From CAXQUZ01 sp942491145 (GTDB taxonomy: Bacteria; Myxococcota_A; UBA796; UBA2385): DNA of 64,000 nt. The stretch covers positions 186,001 through 250,000 of the forward strand of contig CALOBC010000058.1 of NCBI GenBank assembly GCA_942491145.1, given 5' to 3'. This document shows, in pieces, positions 37,701-45,580 of the stretch. How positions within the stretch are numbered: the stretch's first letter is position 1; each line of letters starts with the position of its first letter. The notes beneath the pieces are model-generated. The model did not search any database, had not been told where the DNA came from, and saw only the letters and a program-made list of their open reading frames with translations. The position numbers and the translations under genes were made by a program.

Positions 37701-40418
37701 CTCGACATCCAAGGCCCCTCCCGCGTTGTGGTCGGCGAGACGGTGGCCGTCACTGCGAAGGCGCCCTTCGGTGGGTACCTGCTGTGGACGCTCGAGACGG
37801 ACGAGGTGGTGCGCACGGTCTGGCAGAAGGTCGATGCCGGTGAGGTCCGCTGGTCCTTTCCCATCGAGACCTTCACCCCCGATGTGTACGTGACGGCCTT
37901 CCTCATCAAGAACCCCCACCTGGAGTCCCAAGAAGCGTTCCTGCCGGACCGGGCCCACGGCGTGCGGGGCATTCGGGTCGAGCCCAGCGCCTACACGCGC
38001 CAAGTCAAGCTCGACGTGCCGGACGAAATTCGTCCTTGGTCGCCCCTCGAGATCAAGCTGGACGTGGGTCCACTCGATGCCCCGGCCACCGCCACAATCG
38101 CCGTGGTGGATGAGGGCATCTTGTCGCTCACCCGCTTTGAGAGCCCTGACCCCAACAACACCATCTTTGCTCGGCGCCGTCTAGATGTGGACACCTACGA
38201 GACCGTCGGCTGGACGGTGCTTTCCGAGCCTCGGGGCCCCTCGTCTCGCACCGGCGGCGACGAAGGCGGCGGGGCCAGCGGCCGTGTGCAGATGGTCAAG
38301 CCGGTGGCGCTCTGGCAGGGCCCGGTGGAGATCCCCAAGTCAGGCAAAGCCACCGTGTCCGTGGACGTTCCCGGCTATCGGGGCGAGCTGCGAGTGATGG
38401 TGGTGGTCGCCGAGCGCACCCGCACCGGCCACGCCGACGCCCAGGTGTTGGTGAAGGACCCCATTGTGGTCCAGACCACGCTGCCGCGCTTTCTCTCCCG
38501 CGGCGACACGGCGGAGATTCCGGTGTTTGTCAGCAATGTCAGCGGCAAGGACCGCGACGTGACCGTCAGCTTGGAAGTCGAAGCCTTCGACCCACTGGAG
38601 GGCATTCGCCCCTCCCTGGTCGACCCGACCGACGCGGTGCAGATCATCGGTGGAAGCTCCGGCGAGATCTCCCTGAAGGACGGCAAGAGCGGCACTGTCG
38701 CGTTCCGGGTGCGGGCGAGTGAGGCGCCGGGAGCGGTCCGTTTTCGGGTGGTTGCAACCTCTGGGGGCCTGCGCTCCTACGAACAGCTGGAGCTGCCGGT
38801 GGTCCCGGACCTCCCCGAGGACAGTCGCACCGACATGATCCCGCTGACTGGGGACGTCGACCTTGCCGCTGTCCTGGCCGACGATGGGTGGGCCATCGGC
38901 AGCGACACCACCACCTTCTGGGTGACCGTCAATCCCTACGCCCCCGCGCTGACCCACCTCAAGCATGTGGTCCGCTACCCCTACGGTTGCATCGAACAGA
39001 CCAGCAGCAGCACACGGCCTCTGCTCTACGTCAAAGACCTCGTCAGCTCCATCGACGCATCGCTGGTCTCCAACGGCAGCGTGGACGACATGGTGGCCAA
39101 GGGCATCGAGCGGGTGTTCTCGATGCAGACTGCGTCCGGCGGCTTTGGCTACTGGCCGGGATCGAGCTCACCCGATGAGTGGGGCACCGCGTACGCTCTG
39201 CACATGCTGTTGGACGCAAGAGACGCTGGATACAGCATTCCCGAAGACTCCATGGCCGAGGCGGTGGAGTGGTTGGGCCGACGGGTCGATGGTCGGATCG
39301 GCCAGGTGGACGGCACGATCGCCTACCAACACTACGTGCTCGCCCGTGCGGGTGAGGGTCGTCCTGGCGGCGCCGAGAAGCTGCTGGAGTTGCTGGGCCA
39401 GAAGAACGAGAAGCTGGCCCGAAATGACTGGCGGGGCCGCCACCTTGAAGCCGACTATCTGCTGATGGCCGCGATCTACCTGGGCGGCGACCGTCGCCAC
39501 GAAGCGCAGCTCAGGGCCATTGACACGTCCCCCATCCGCACGACCCGCGAGAATACGTGGAGTTACTATTCCGAACTGCGGCGACGCGCGATGACCCTTG
39601 GTGTCTACCACGACATGTTCGGGGTCTCCCCTGAGTCTGAGCCCCTGGCGCGCATGATTGCGCAACAGCTCAGCAAGCGGAGCTCCAGCTACTACACCAC
39701 TCAGGAGATCTCCTGGGGCATGACTGCGCTCGGCAAGCGGGTCCAGAAGGCCTCCGCCGAGCTGCCGAAGGTCACGCTGAAGGCCGGCAAGACCGTCCTG
39801 GATCCCAGCAATCAGGGGCCCCGGGGCGACCGAAGCTGGACCTTGAGGGGGGCCACCACGGTGTCCGCGCTCAAGCTCAACGTGTCCGGCAAGGTGCCCG
39901 AGGGGGCTTGGCTGGTTGTCAGCACGGATGGCGCACGTGCCCAGGATGACCTGCCCATCGGTGGAAGCGGCCTCAAGGTGCTGCGGACCTACCTGACCGC
40001 CACGGGCAAGCCGGTGGACTTCACCAACCACGACCTGGGCCAGCCCATCTTTGTGCGGGTGGACGTCACCAACACGGGACGCAACAAGGTCCAGAACGTC
40101 GCGCTGGTCGACCGCATCCCCGCCGGCTGGGAGATCGAGAACCCGCGGCTGGGCCGGGGCAACTTGCCCGAGTGGGCAGACGCCGGCCGGATGTGGGACC
40201 GCGAGCACATGAACCTGCGGGACGACCGGCTGGAGCTGTTCGGCTCCATCAAAGGTGGGAACACCGTCACGGTGGTCTATGCCGTGCGGGCTGTGACCAG
40301 CGGCACCTTCCATGTGCCCGATGTCACGGCCCAGGCGATGTACGACCCTGAGGTCTGGGCGCGCCAGACCGGGCCCGAGATCACGGTCCGGGGCCCATGG
40401 GCGGACTCCTTCCTATAG
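34746..40418 (+). CDS. bacterial alpha-2-macroglobulin, thioester type, lipoprotein
   Basis: A 1890-residue protease trap. A lipoprotein signal ends at Cys26 (lipobox GSAC), so it is anchored facing the periplasm. Macroglobulin beta domains follow, including RPGDTAHVSAVVRNG and the MG-type GYRGELRVMVVV stretch. The reactive thioester motif GCIEQ is intact (Cys1415 and Gln1418) in the complement-like helical domain, where repeats such as GGFGYWPGSSSPDEWGTAY are seen. Bacterial alpha-2-macroglobulins capture attacking proteases, typically with PbpC encoded next door, as here (10-nt gap). The ATG at 34746 was chosen for the lipoprotein signal and CGGGAG upstream. The bait region cannot be placed by eye. 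Confidence 0.93.
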   Translation: MRLGFGRGTGSLWGALLSGLIVGSACSGGDSSTDPALTVPSEGVEGAEEGGDASAEQGPLVALIKAVGPADRAPSDVVVQLGRDVFDGSQIGRPAPPATVFSISPEVAGELRITGVDELTFVPATAFRPGEEYAFVLESVGAGNSDGEAVSDGAKRHEFVVPAHGLVRMSVQSYDSVGMKAGVDLVFSNAVKPADVAAKVKFTLDGRPLSPDRVEATGRADTVRAQFTGRAVAKDGKLALRLAKGLPWALDAGVTATDAKADVQLKAGKPIELHAALIKEGTNGFYLDVVCSDPSAGGERWYWDRDSYDGWYLSTRCMPDAETVLSRVNVSPAVENLSVAEAPSGFRIFGDFEKGRYELTLDAGLRTIDGGVLGKRWEGAITVPKRTPRVAFVNKGRYLPRSAWRELPIEHLNLNMVEISVRHVPPENLVFWLTGEEAADTRTANLIAKKELWVQGDEDELGKSWLDVQEMVPEAGLGVYEVEVKGDDGRRRDATRLVLTDLQLIAKMERPAPGKQWGDTAHVWARDVHSGKGVSGVDIKLVRPSGKALSHCMTDGEGACRMVLPEESLDTTPPVALVARKGNDLTFLDFEDLRIEPEGDVNGVAWRSADDAPYVASIYTDRGVYRPGDTAHVSAVVRNGAFHAPEAGLRGSLRLFDPHGTEVRKKVVEADANGLVSVDFRFADFATTGRYRARLEIAERSQGEVTFNVEEFVPERMKVTAEGRGAGHRFTDPVPLDITGRWLFGGSAEGAKVEVACRIEAARFAPEGRKGWQFGPAFVDERAPRPLTLGTVEGTLDAGGLAQIRCPAADQSGSRFGAAAVVADVSVFEGDSGRTTRAIAKVPVHPADIYLGLRASTDTAKSGVRMAVDGVVVDPEGRKAKAKDIEVTVFRMDEEYGWWWDEQEGGSSYRRLLRRSKAEVLHVSVKDSAFSLDWTPPSDAAGWLLAFEADGARSEVYVEGSGRRYWWSASDSNVDQTPRPRRPKPLDIQGPSRVVVGETVAVTAKAPFGGYLLWTLETDEVVRTVWQKVDAGEVRWSFPIETFTPDVYVTAFLIKNPHLESQEAFLPDRAHGVRGIRVEPSAYTRQVKLDVPDEIRPWSPLEIKLDVGPLDAPATATIAVVDEGILSLTRFESPDPNNTIFARRRLDVDTYETVGWTVLSEPRGPSSRTGGDEGGGASGRVQMVKPVALWQGPVEIPKSGKATVSVDVPGYRGELRVMVVVAERTRTGHADAQVLVKDPIVVQTTLPRFLSRGDTAEIPVFVSNVSGKDRDVTVSLEVEAFDPLEGIRPSLVDPTDAVQIIGGSSGEISLKDGKSGTVAFRVRASEAPGAVRFRVVATSGGLRSYEQLELPVVPDLPEDSRTDMIPLTGDVDLAAVLADDGWAIGSDTTTFWVTVNPYAPALTHLKHVVRYPYGCIEQTSSSTRPLLYVKDLVSSIDASLVSNGSVDDMVAKGIERVFSMQTASGGFGYWPGSSSPDEWGTAYALHMLLDARDAGYSIPEDSMAEAVEWLGRRVDGRIGQVDGTIAYQHYVLARAGEGRPGGAEKLLELLGQKNEKLARNDWRGRHLEADYLLMAAIYLGGDRRHEAQLRAIDTSPIRTTRENTWSYYSELRRRAMTLGVYHDMFGVSPESEPLARMIAQQLSKRSSSYYTTQEISWGMTALGKRVQKASAELPKVTLKAGKTVLDPSNQGPRGDRSWTLRGATTVSALKLNVSGKVPEGAWLVVSTDGARAQDDLPIGGSGLKVLRTYLTATGKPVDFTNHDLGQPIFVRVDVTNTGRNKVQNVALVDRIPAGWEIENPRLGRGNLPEWADAGRMWDREHMNLRDDRLELFGSIKGGNTVTVVYAVRAVTSGTFHVPDVTAQAMYDPEVWARQTGPEITVRGPWADSFL

Positions 40419-40428
40419 GGGTCGGCTT

Positions 40429-42771
40429 GTGGGTTCGCTCCCTTCCCGCCGCGCGCTGTTCCTGAGCTTGGCCCTCCTCTTTGGGGGGCTGCTCTTGGGT
40501 TTGGTCTGGCTTGTGCCGCTGCCCGACCGGCTGTCTGTCCCGGACTCCACCGTGTTGGAGTACCGCGATGGGGATGTGGCCCACGCCTTCCTCGCGCCCG
40601 ACGAACGGTGGCGGTTGGGCGTGAAGCTCGAAGACGTGGATGAGGAGTACGTTCACGCACTGGTCGCGCTCGAGGACTCTCGGTTCTGGTGGCATCCCGG
40701 AGTGGATCCCATCGCGGTGGTGCGGGCTGCGATTCAGAACATCGGGGCCGGGGAGGTGGTGTCGGGTGCGTCGACCCTGACCATGCAGCTCGTGCGCATT
40801 GTCGAACCACGGCCCCGCACGATGCGGTCGAAGGCCATCGAAGCGCTGCGGGCGGTCCAGCTGGAGCTGCGCCTGGACAAGGCCCAGATCTTGGAGGCGT
40901 ACCTGCGCATGGCCCCCTACGGGCGCAATGTGGAGGGTGTGGAGGCGGCGGCCTGGGCGTGTCTGGGGCACGCGTCGTCGGCGCTCTCGCCTGCTGAGAT
41001 TGCGCTGCTGTTGGCCATTCCCCAGGATCCCCGCCGCCGTTCTCCCGCGTCTGGGGACGCCGAGACCCTCAGGGCGGCCCGGGACGCGGTGGCCCAGCTC
41101 TTGTTGCGGGCCGGTGCGATGCCTGGGGTGGGCGCCGACCACCGTGCGGCCGAGGTGCTGGCCGAGATCCGGGCCAGCGCCGTGCCGACGCGGCTTCAGT
41201 CATTGCCCAGAGATGCGCCCCACGCGGCCATGTGGATGCATGCCTCCAGCCCGCCACCCCGGCCAGGAGAGCGGGTGCGCACCACGCTCGACCGGGGCAT
41301 CCAAGCGAAGGCGGAGCAAGTGGTGGCCGATGCCCGCCGCCAAGCCCAGCGGGCCGGGGTGCAGGACATCGCAGTGGTGGTGCTGTCCCGCGAGTCCAGT
41401 GAGCTGAGGGCGCTGGTCGGTGGGTTCGACTTTTGGTCAGGGGAGACCGCGAGCCAGATCCCCGCGTTTGCGGTGCCCCGCTCGCCCGGGTCGACCCTCA
41501 AGCCGCTGCTGTATGCCCGCGCCATTGACGAGGGGCTCATCTTGCCAGAGCACCTCGTGGATGACGTGCCTGTGCAGTATGACGGCTACTCTCCGCGCAA
41601 CTATGATGGGCAGTACGACGGCATGGTGACGATGGAGCAGGCCCTGTCGCGGAGCCTGAACATCCCATTTGTCCAGTTGCTCCAGAAGGTTGGTGTGGAG
41701 CGCTTCTTGGGGGACATGCGCTCGCTCGGGGTGCGCTCGCTCGACCCCCGGCCCGGCCACTATGGGTTGTCTCTGGTGGCGGGCGGAGTGGAGGTGACGC
41801 CGCTGGAGCTGGGCGGCATGTTCGCGGCACTCGCCGAGGGTGGGGTGGCCAAGACCGTGCGGTGGCGAGGGGAGGGGGCGCCGCCGCGGCGGGTGCTTGG
41901 CGAGGGCGCGACCTGGCTGACCCGCCGGGCGCTGCGGTTGCGGGACCGACCGGACTTCCCGGCACGACGGGAGCTCTCGGCGGTGCCCCGCGATCTGCAC
42001 TGGAAGACGGGAACCAGCTTTGGGAACCGAGATGCCTGGAGTGTCGGATCAGGTCGGCGCTACACTGTGGTGGTGTGGTTGGGCAACCTGAACAACCGCT
42101 CCAGCAGCTGGCTGGTGGGGGCCCAGGCCGCCGGTCCGTTGCTGTTCGACCTGCTGGAGAGCCTTGACGACGGGATGCAGGGCCAGGTGCCGCCGGCGCC
42201 AGCGGACCTCACGATGGTGGAGGTCTGTGCACTCTCGGGCCGGTTGGCGACCGAGGCCTGCCCACGGCACCAGATGGCCATCGCGCTGGAGCGGCGGGTG
42301 CCCACGGCGCGCTGTGAGATGCACCAGAACATCGAAGTGGACCGCGCCACTGGCCTTCAGGTGCGACCGGGGTGTCGGGAGGGCAAGGACGTCGAGCAGC
42401 GCACGGTGGTGGAGTGGCCGGCGGCGGTCCAGCGCTGGTTGGCCGAAGCGTGGCGCAGCGAACCGGTGGCCCCTCCGCTGGCCCCGGACTGCGCGCCGGC
42501 GACGGTGGGGGCCGCGCCGACCATCGTGTCGCCTGAGGCGGGCCTCACCGCCGTGCTGCTGCCCGGTGTGGATCCCACGGAGCAGGACGTGCCACTGGAA
42601 GCGACGGGCGGACCCGGTGAGCTCGACTGGTTCGTGGACGGTCTGTGGCTGGGTCGGGCCCATGCCCACGAGCGGGTCTGGTGGACCCCGAGTGCCGGTG
42701 AGCATGAGCTGATGGTGGTCGATCCCGCCGGTCGGTCCGCACGCCAAACCCTGATGGTCCGGGCGCCATGA
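40429..42771 (+). CDS. pbpC: penicillin-binding protein 1C
   Basis: A 780-residue bifunctional peptidoglycan synthase. One membrane anchor (residues ~10-30) is followed by a GT51 glycosyltransferase with catalytic Glu82 in ALEDSRFWWHPG and the motif GASTLTMQL. The transpeptidase has Ser355-x-x-Lys358 (GSTLKPLL), SLN in SRSLNIPF, and KTG starting at Lys526. The C-terminal PBP1C-specific domain is present (GELDWFVDGLWLG). PbpC proteins pair with alpha-2-macroglobulin, presumably repairing the wall where the envelope has been breached. The GTG at 40429 has AGGGG upstream and starts 10 nt after the macroglobulin stop, which implies one operon. Confidence 0.93.
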   Translation: MGSLPSRRALFLSLALLFGGLLLGLVWLVPLPDRLSVPDSTVLEYRDGDVAHAFLAPDERWRLGVKLEDVDEEYVHALVALEDSRFWWHPGVDPIAVVRAAIQNIGAGEVVSGASTLTMQLVRIVEPRPRTMRSKAIEALRAVQLELRLDKAQILEAYLRMAPYGRNVEGVEAAAWACLGHASSALSPAEIALLLAIPQDPRRRSPASGDAETLRAARDAVAQLLLRAGAMPGVGADHRAAEVLAEIRASAVPTRLQSLPRDAPHAAMWMHASSPPPRPGERVRTTLDRGIQAKAEQVVADARRQAQRAGVQDIAVVVLSRESSELRALVGGFDFWSGETASQIPAFAVPRSPGSTLKPLLYARAIDEGLILPEHLVDDVPVQYDGYSPRNYDGQYDGMVTMEQALSRSLNIPFVQLLQKVGVERFLGDMRSLGVRSLDPRPGHYGLSLVAGGVEVTPLELGGMFAALAEGGVAKTVRWRGEGAPPRRVLGEGATWLTRRALRLRDRPDFPARRELSAVPRDLHWKTGTSFGNRDAWSVGSGRRYTVVVWLGNLNNRSSSWLVGAQAAGPLLFDLLESLDDGMQGQVPPAPADLTMVEVCALSGRLATEACPRHQMAIALERRVPTARCEMHQNIEVDRATGLQVRPGCREGKDVEQRTVVEWPAAVQRWLAEAWRSEPVAPPLAPDCAPATVGAAPTIVSPEAGLTAVLLPGVDPTEQDVPLEATGGPGELDWFVDGLWLGRAHAHERVWWTPSAGEHELMVVDPAGRSARQTLMVRAP

Positions 42772-43004
42772 GGGTCCCGTTGTGTCAGCGTCCGGGGTCG
42801 GTCCTCGTGTGGTGGACCTTGTGGCGGGGCAAGCGTGGTAGGCTTTGGACGGCGTCTCCCGTGGTCAGTAGGGCTCCTCCAATGCGCATTGCCCCTCCGG
42901 CGTCCCCGTCGGCCAGCTTGCCGCAAGATACAGACCAATACGGGCGCAATCGGTCGGTGACCGACGAGTGACGCGCCGGCCATCCGTGGTCCCGCGAGCG
43001 TGGC

Positions 43005-44507
43005 ATGATGGACAACACCAGCCAGTCGCCCCAGCTCGTGGCTGGGCGATACCGGGTCGATCGATTGATCGCCCGCGGAGGCATGGGATCCGTCTATCTC
43101 TGTCACGATCTGGAGCTTCCGCGACCTGTCGCCGTGAAAGTCCTCAGGCCGGGTGCGGATGTTGAGGGGAGCGGTCGGTTTGTGGACCGGTTCCATCTCG
43201 AAGCGAAGACGCTCGCGTCGCTGAACCACAACAACATCGTCACGCTGTACGACTACGGCCAGACCGACGATGGACAGTTCTATCTGGCGCTGGAGTACAT
43301 CGAAGGTCCACGCTTCACCGATGTGGTTCGCCAGGGCCCGCTGACCGCCGAGCGCGCCAGCGACCTGATCTTGCAAGTGTGCCGTGCCCTTCGCTACGCC
43401 CACAAGCGGGGCGTGGTCCATCGCGACCTCAAGCCCTCCAACCTGCTGATTCGCGTGGACGACGATGGCGAAGAACAGGTCAAGGTCGTCGACTTCGGGC
43501 TGGTCAAGGTGTTGGAGGGGGACGACCAGAGCCTGACCCGAGCGGGGCTCATTCTGGGGTCCCCGCATTGCATGGCGCCCGAACAGATCCGTGGCCAAGA
43601 CGTGGACCACCGCACCGACATCTATGCGCTGGGCGTGCTGCTCTTTCGCGCTGTGGTCGGCCATTGGCCCTTTCACGGTGACAGCAGCACGGCGACGATG
43701 ATCGCCCACGTCAGCCAGCCCATCCCGGCCTTTGCCAGCATGAACGTGGACTTGGTGGTGCCCGAGGGCTTCGAGGCGATTGTGGTGCGGTGCCTCCAGA
43801 AGCGCCCGGCGGACCGCTATCCCGACGTGCCGGCGCTCATGGCGGACCTGCGGGCCATCATCGGGCGCCAACAGACCGTCACGATTTCTGGCCCCTCCAC
43901 CGGCTCCGAGCTGTCCATCGTGACGGGCAACCGCACGGGCGAGCTGTCTGCGCTGTCCCAGCTCTCAGAGGCCACCCGCGCCCTGCACGACATGTCCCAA
44001 GCCGTGCCAACGGTGCCGCTGCCTCCGGCCAAGAGCGCGTCCCGCTCGCCCCTTGTCGCCGCGGGGGTCGGTGCGGGCATTGCCCTCGCGTTGATGCTGC
44101 TGTGTTCGGGGGTGTTTGTGCTCGGCGGGATGATGGGCCGCCAGTCTGGCGGAGGCCCACCCGTTCAGGAAGCTTCTCAGCTCCAGCCCGCCCCGAGTCC
44201 GACCCCGAGTCCGACCCCGTCGGTGCGCCCTGCAACGCCCGACGCGCCCCCAGAGCCCGCCGAGGTGCCCGCGGTTGTGCCAGACACGACCGCTGCGCCT
44301 CCGGCGACGCCGGACCCGCCGAAGAGTGCGCCTCCCCCGGCCAAGACGCCCGTGCCGGCGGCGAAGTCCGAGCCTGCCGCCAAGCCGGCGCCGAGCACCA
44401 AGACCGAGCCGAAGGCCGAGCCCGAGGGCACGAGCACACCGCCGGCATCCAAAGAACCGGCAAAGCCCGACTCGCCCTACAAGGGGCTCGATGAATGGGA
44501 CGACTGA
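43005..44507 (+). CDS. membrane Ser/Thr protein kinase (Hanks type)
   Basis: A 500-residue kinase. The catalytic domain (about 15-285) has the Gly-rich loop IARGGMGSV, Lys45 (VAVKVL), the catalytic loop VHRDLKPSN (Asp141), DFG at 163-165 and APEQIRG. It should be active. A membrane helix lies near residues 350-372. The extracytoplasmic tail of ~120 residues is Pro/Ala/Lys-rich low complexity (PSPTPSPTPS and KTPVPAAKS-like units) with no recognisable ligand domain, ending GLDEWDD. A 233-bp gap precedes it; a promoter with TAGGCT near 42841 is possible but weak. The next gene may form a unit with it. Confidence 0.93.
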   Translation: MMDNTSQSPQLVAGRYRVDRLIARGGMGSVYLCHDLELPRPVAVKVLRPGADVEGSGRFVDRFHLEAKTLASLNHNNIVTLYDYGQTDDGQFYLALEYIEGPRFTDVVRQGPLTAERASDLILQVCRALRYAHKRGVVHRDLKPSNLLIRVDDDGEEQVKVVDFGLVKVLEGDDQSLTRAGLILGSPHCMAPEQIRGQDVDHRTDIYALGVLLFRAVVGHWPFHGDSSTATMIAHVSQPIPAFASMNVDLVVPEGFEAIVVRCLQKRPADRYPDVPALMADLRAIIGRQQTVTISGPSTGSELSIVTGNRTGELSALSQLSEATRALHDMSQAVPTVPLPPAKSASRSPLVAAGVGAGIALALMLLCSGVFVLGGMMGRQSGGGPPVQEASQLQPAPSPTPSPTPSVRPATPDAPPEPAEVPAVVPDTTAAPPATPDPPKSAPPPAKTPVPAAKSEPAAKPAPSTKTEPKAEPEGTSTPPASKEPAKPDSPYKGLDEWDD

Positions 44508-44547
44508 TGGCGACCCGCCGGTCCCCAGAGCGGAGCACGGCGGCACC

Positions 44548-45375
44548 ATGAGCGACGTGTCGCCGTCACGTCCCGACGCGGTGGCCACTCCCGAGGGCCC
44601 GTCCGTGGACTCCGAAGCCGGGCTGCGGCCCGACGAGCTGGCGACCTTGGACACCTTCGTCCGTGCCCGCGACGCCGAGGACCTGTTCGGCTGGTTGGGC
44701 CTCAAGCGCAATGCGCGGTCGGGGGTGCTGATGGCCCGGCTCGACCACCGGTTTGACGATGCCCGACAGCGGGGGGATGCCGCCGGGGTGGTGGAGCTGC
44801 GCCTCGAACCGCTGATTCGCACGGCGGTCCTCGAAGCCCGGCCCGTCTACGAGGCGGCTTTGGACCGGTCCCGGCGGTCTCGTGGGGAACAAGCGCTGGC
44901 GACCTGGCTCGTTGAACAGCAGGGGCTGGAGGGGCCCACCGATCTGGTGCTCGCCGCCCACACCCACGGTGTGGTCTTGGGGCTCGCGCCGCGGGAGATC
45001 GACGCTTTGCTGCGGCGCACGGGAGTGGCGCTGCCGCTGGGAATCCAAGGGCCGGAGTTCAGCCAGAGTGACGTGCACGACGCCGATGATGAGCTGACTC
45101 GGGTCGCTGAGCCCACCGTCCAGTCGCAGATTGCGGCCGCCGCCGCCGAGTCCATGCGGATGCCCCGGACCGGCTCGCTGCCCCGCACCGCTTCGATGCC
45201 AGGAAGTGCCCCCGTACCCGTCCCACCCGCGGCCACCGCGTCCGGCGTGCCACTCTGGGTCTTCGGCCTGCTCGGTGCAGTGGTCGTTGTGGCCCTCTGG
45301 TTGGCCGGCCTCGCGGGATGGTGGCTGTCGCGCGGGGGCTCCGACCTCCTCGGCACTCTCGTCGACGGCCTTTGA
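44548..45375 (+). CDS. single-pass membrane protein of unknown function
   Basis: A 275-residue protein. The N-terminal ~190 residues are soluble, with a helical section EDLFGWLGLKRNARSGVLMA followed by RFDDARQRGDA and a second block LVLAAHTHGVVLGLAPREID. The first resembles, only loosely, small helical J-domain-like modules. A low-complexity linker leads to one membrane helix near residue 250 (VFGLLGAVVVVALWLAGLAGW). It starts 41 nt after the Ser/Thr kinase gene, so it may be a kinase substrate or partner. I do not recognise a family. Confidence 0.7.
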   Translation: MSDVSPSRPDAVATPEGPSVDSEAGLRPDELATLDTFVRARDAEDLFGWLGLKRNARSGVLMARLDHRFDDARQRGDAAGVVELRLEPLIRTAVLEARPVYEAALDRSRRSRGEQALATWLVEQQGLEGPTDLVLAAHTHGVVLGLAPREIDALLRRTGVALPLGIQGPEFSQSDVHDADDELTRVAEPTVQSQIAAAAAESMRMPRTGSLPRTASMPGSAPVPVPPAATASGVPLWVFGLLGAVVVVALWLAGLAGWWLSRGGSDLLGTLVDGL

Positions 45376-45580
45376 CATCGGCCGACGAATCTCGCAGGCT
45401 GTGGGCGTTAGTGCGCATGGGCACACCCGGGTGGTTCAGGCCGACGGGTGACGTGGCGACCGGGCAGGGGCGCGAGGCCGTCGGTGCTGGGCCCGCCACA
45501 GGCGCGGTTGTGGCTCTCCAATCGGGGAACGGATGTGTGCCCCGGTGTGTGTCTCGACTGGTTCACCTTGGGGAGTGCTG

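Noticed and set aside
44195..44225. Short tandem repeat in the kinase gene as a regulatory repeat.
   Set aside because: It encodes the PSPTPSPTPS linker in frame, a common low-complexity tail.
45376..45580. Cobalamin or other riboswitch ahead of the TonB receptor.
   Set aside because: No B12-box or conserved core could be found in the 205-bp leader.
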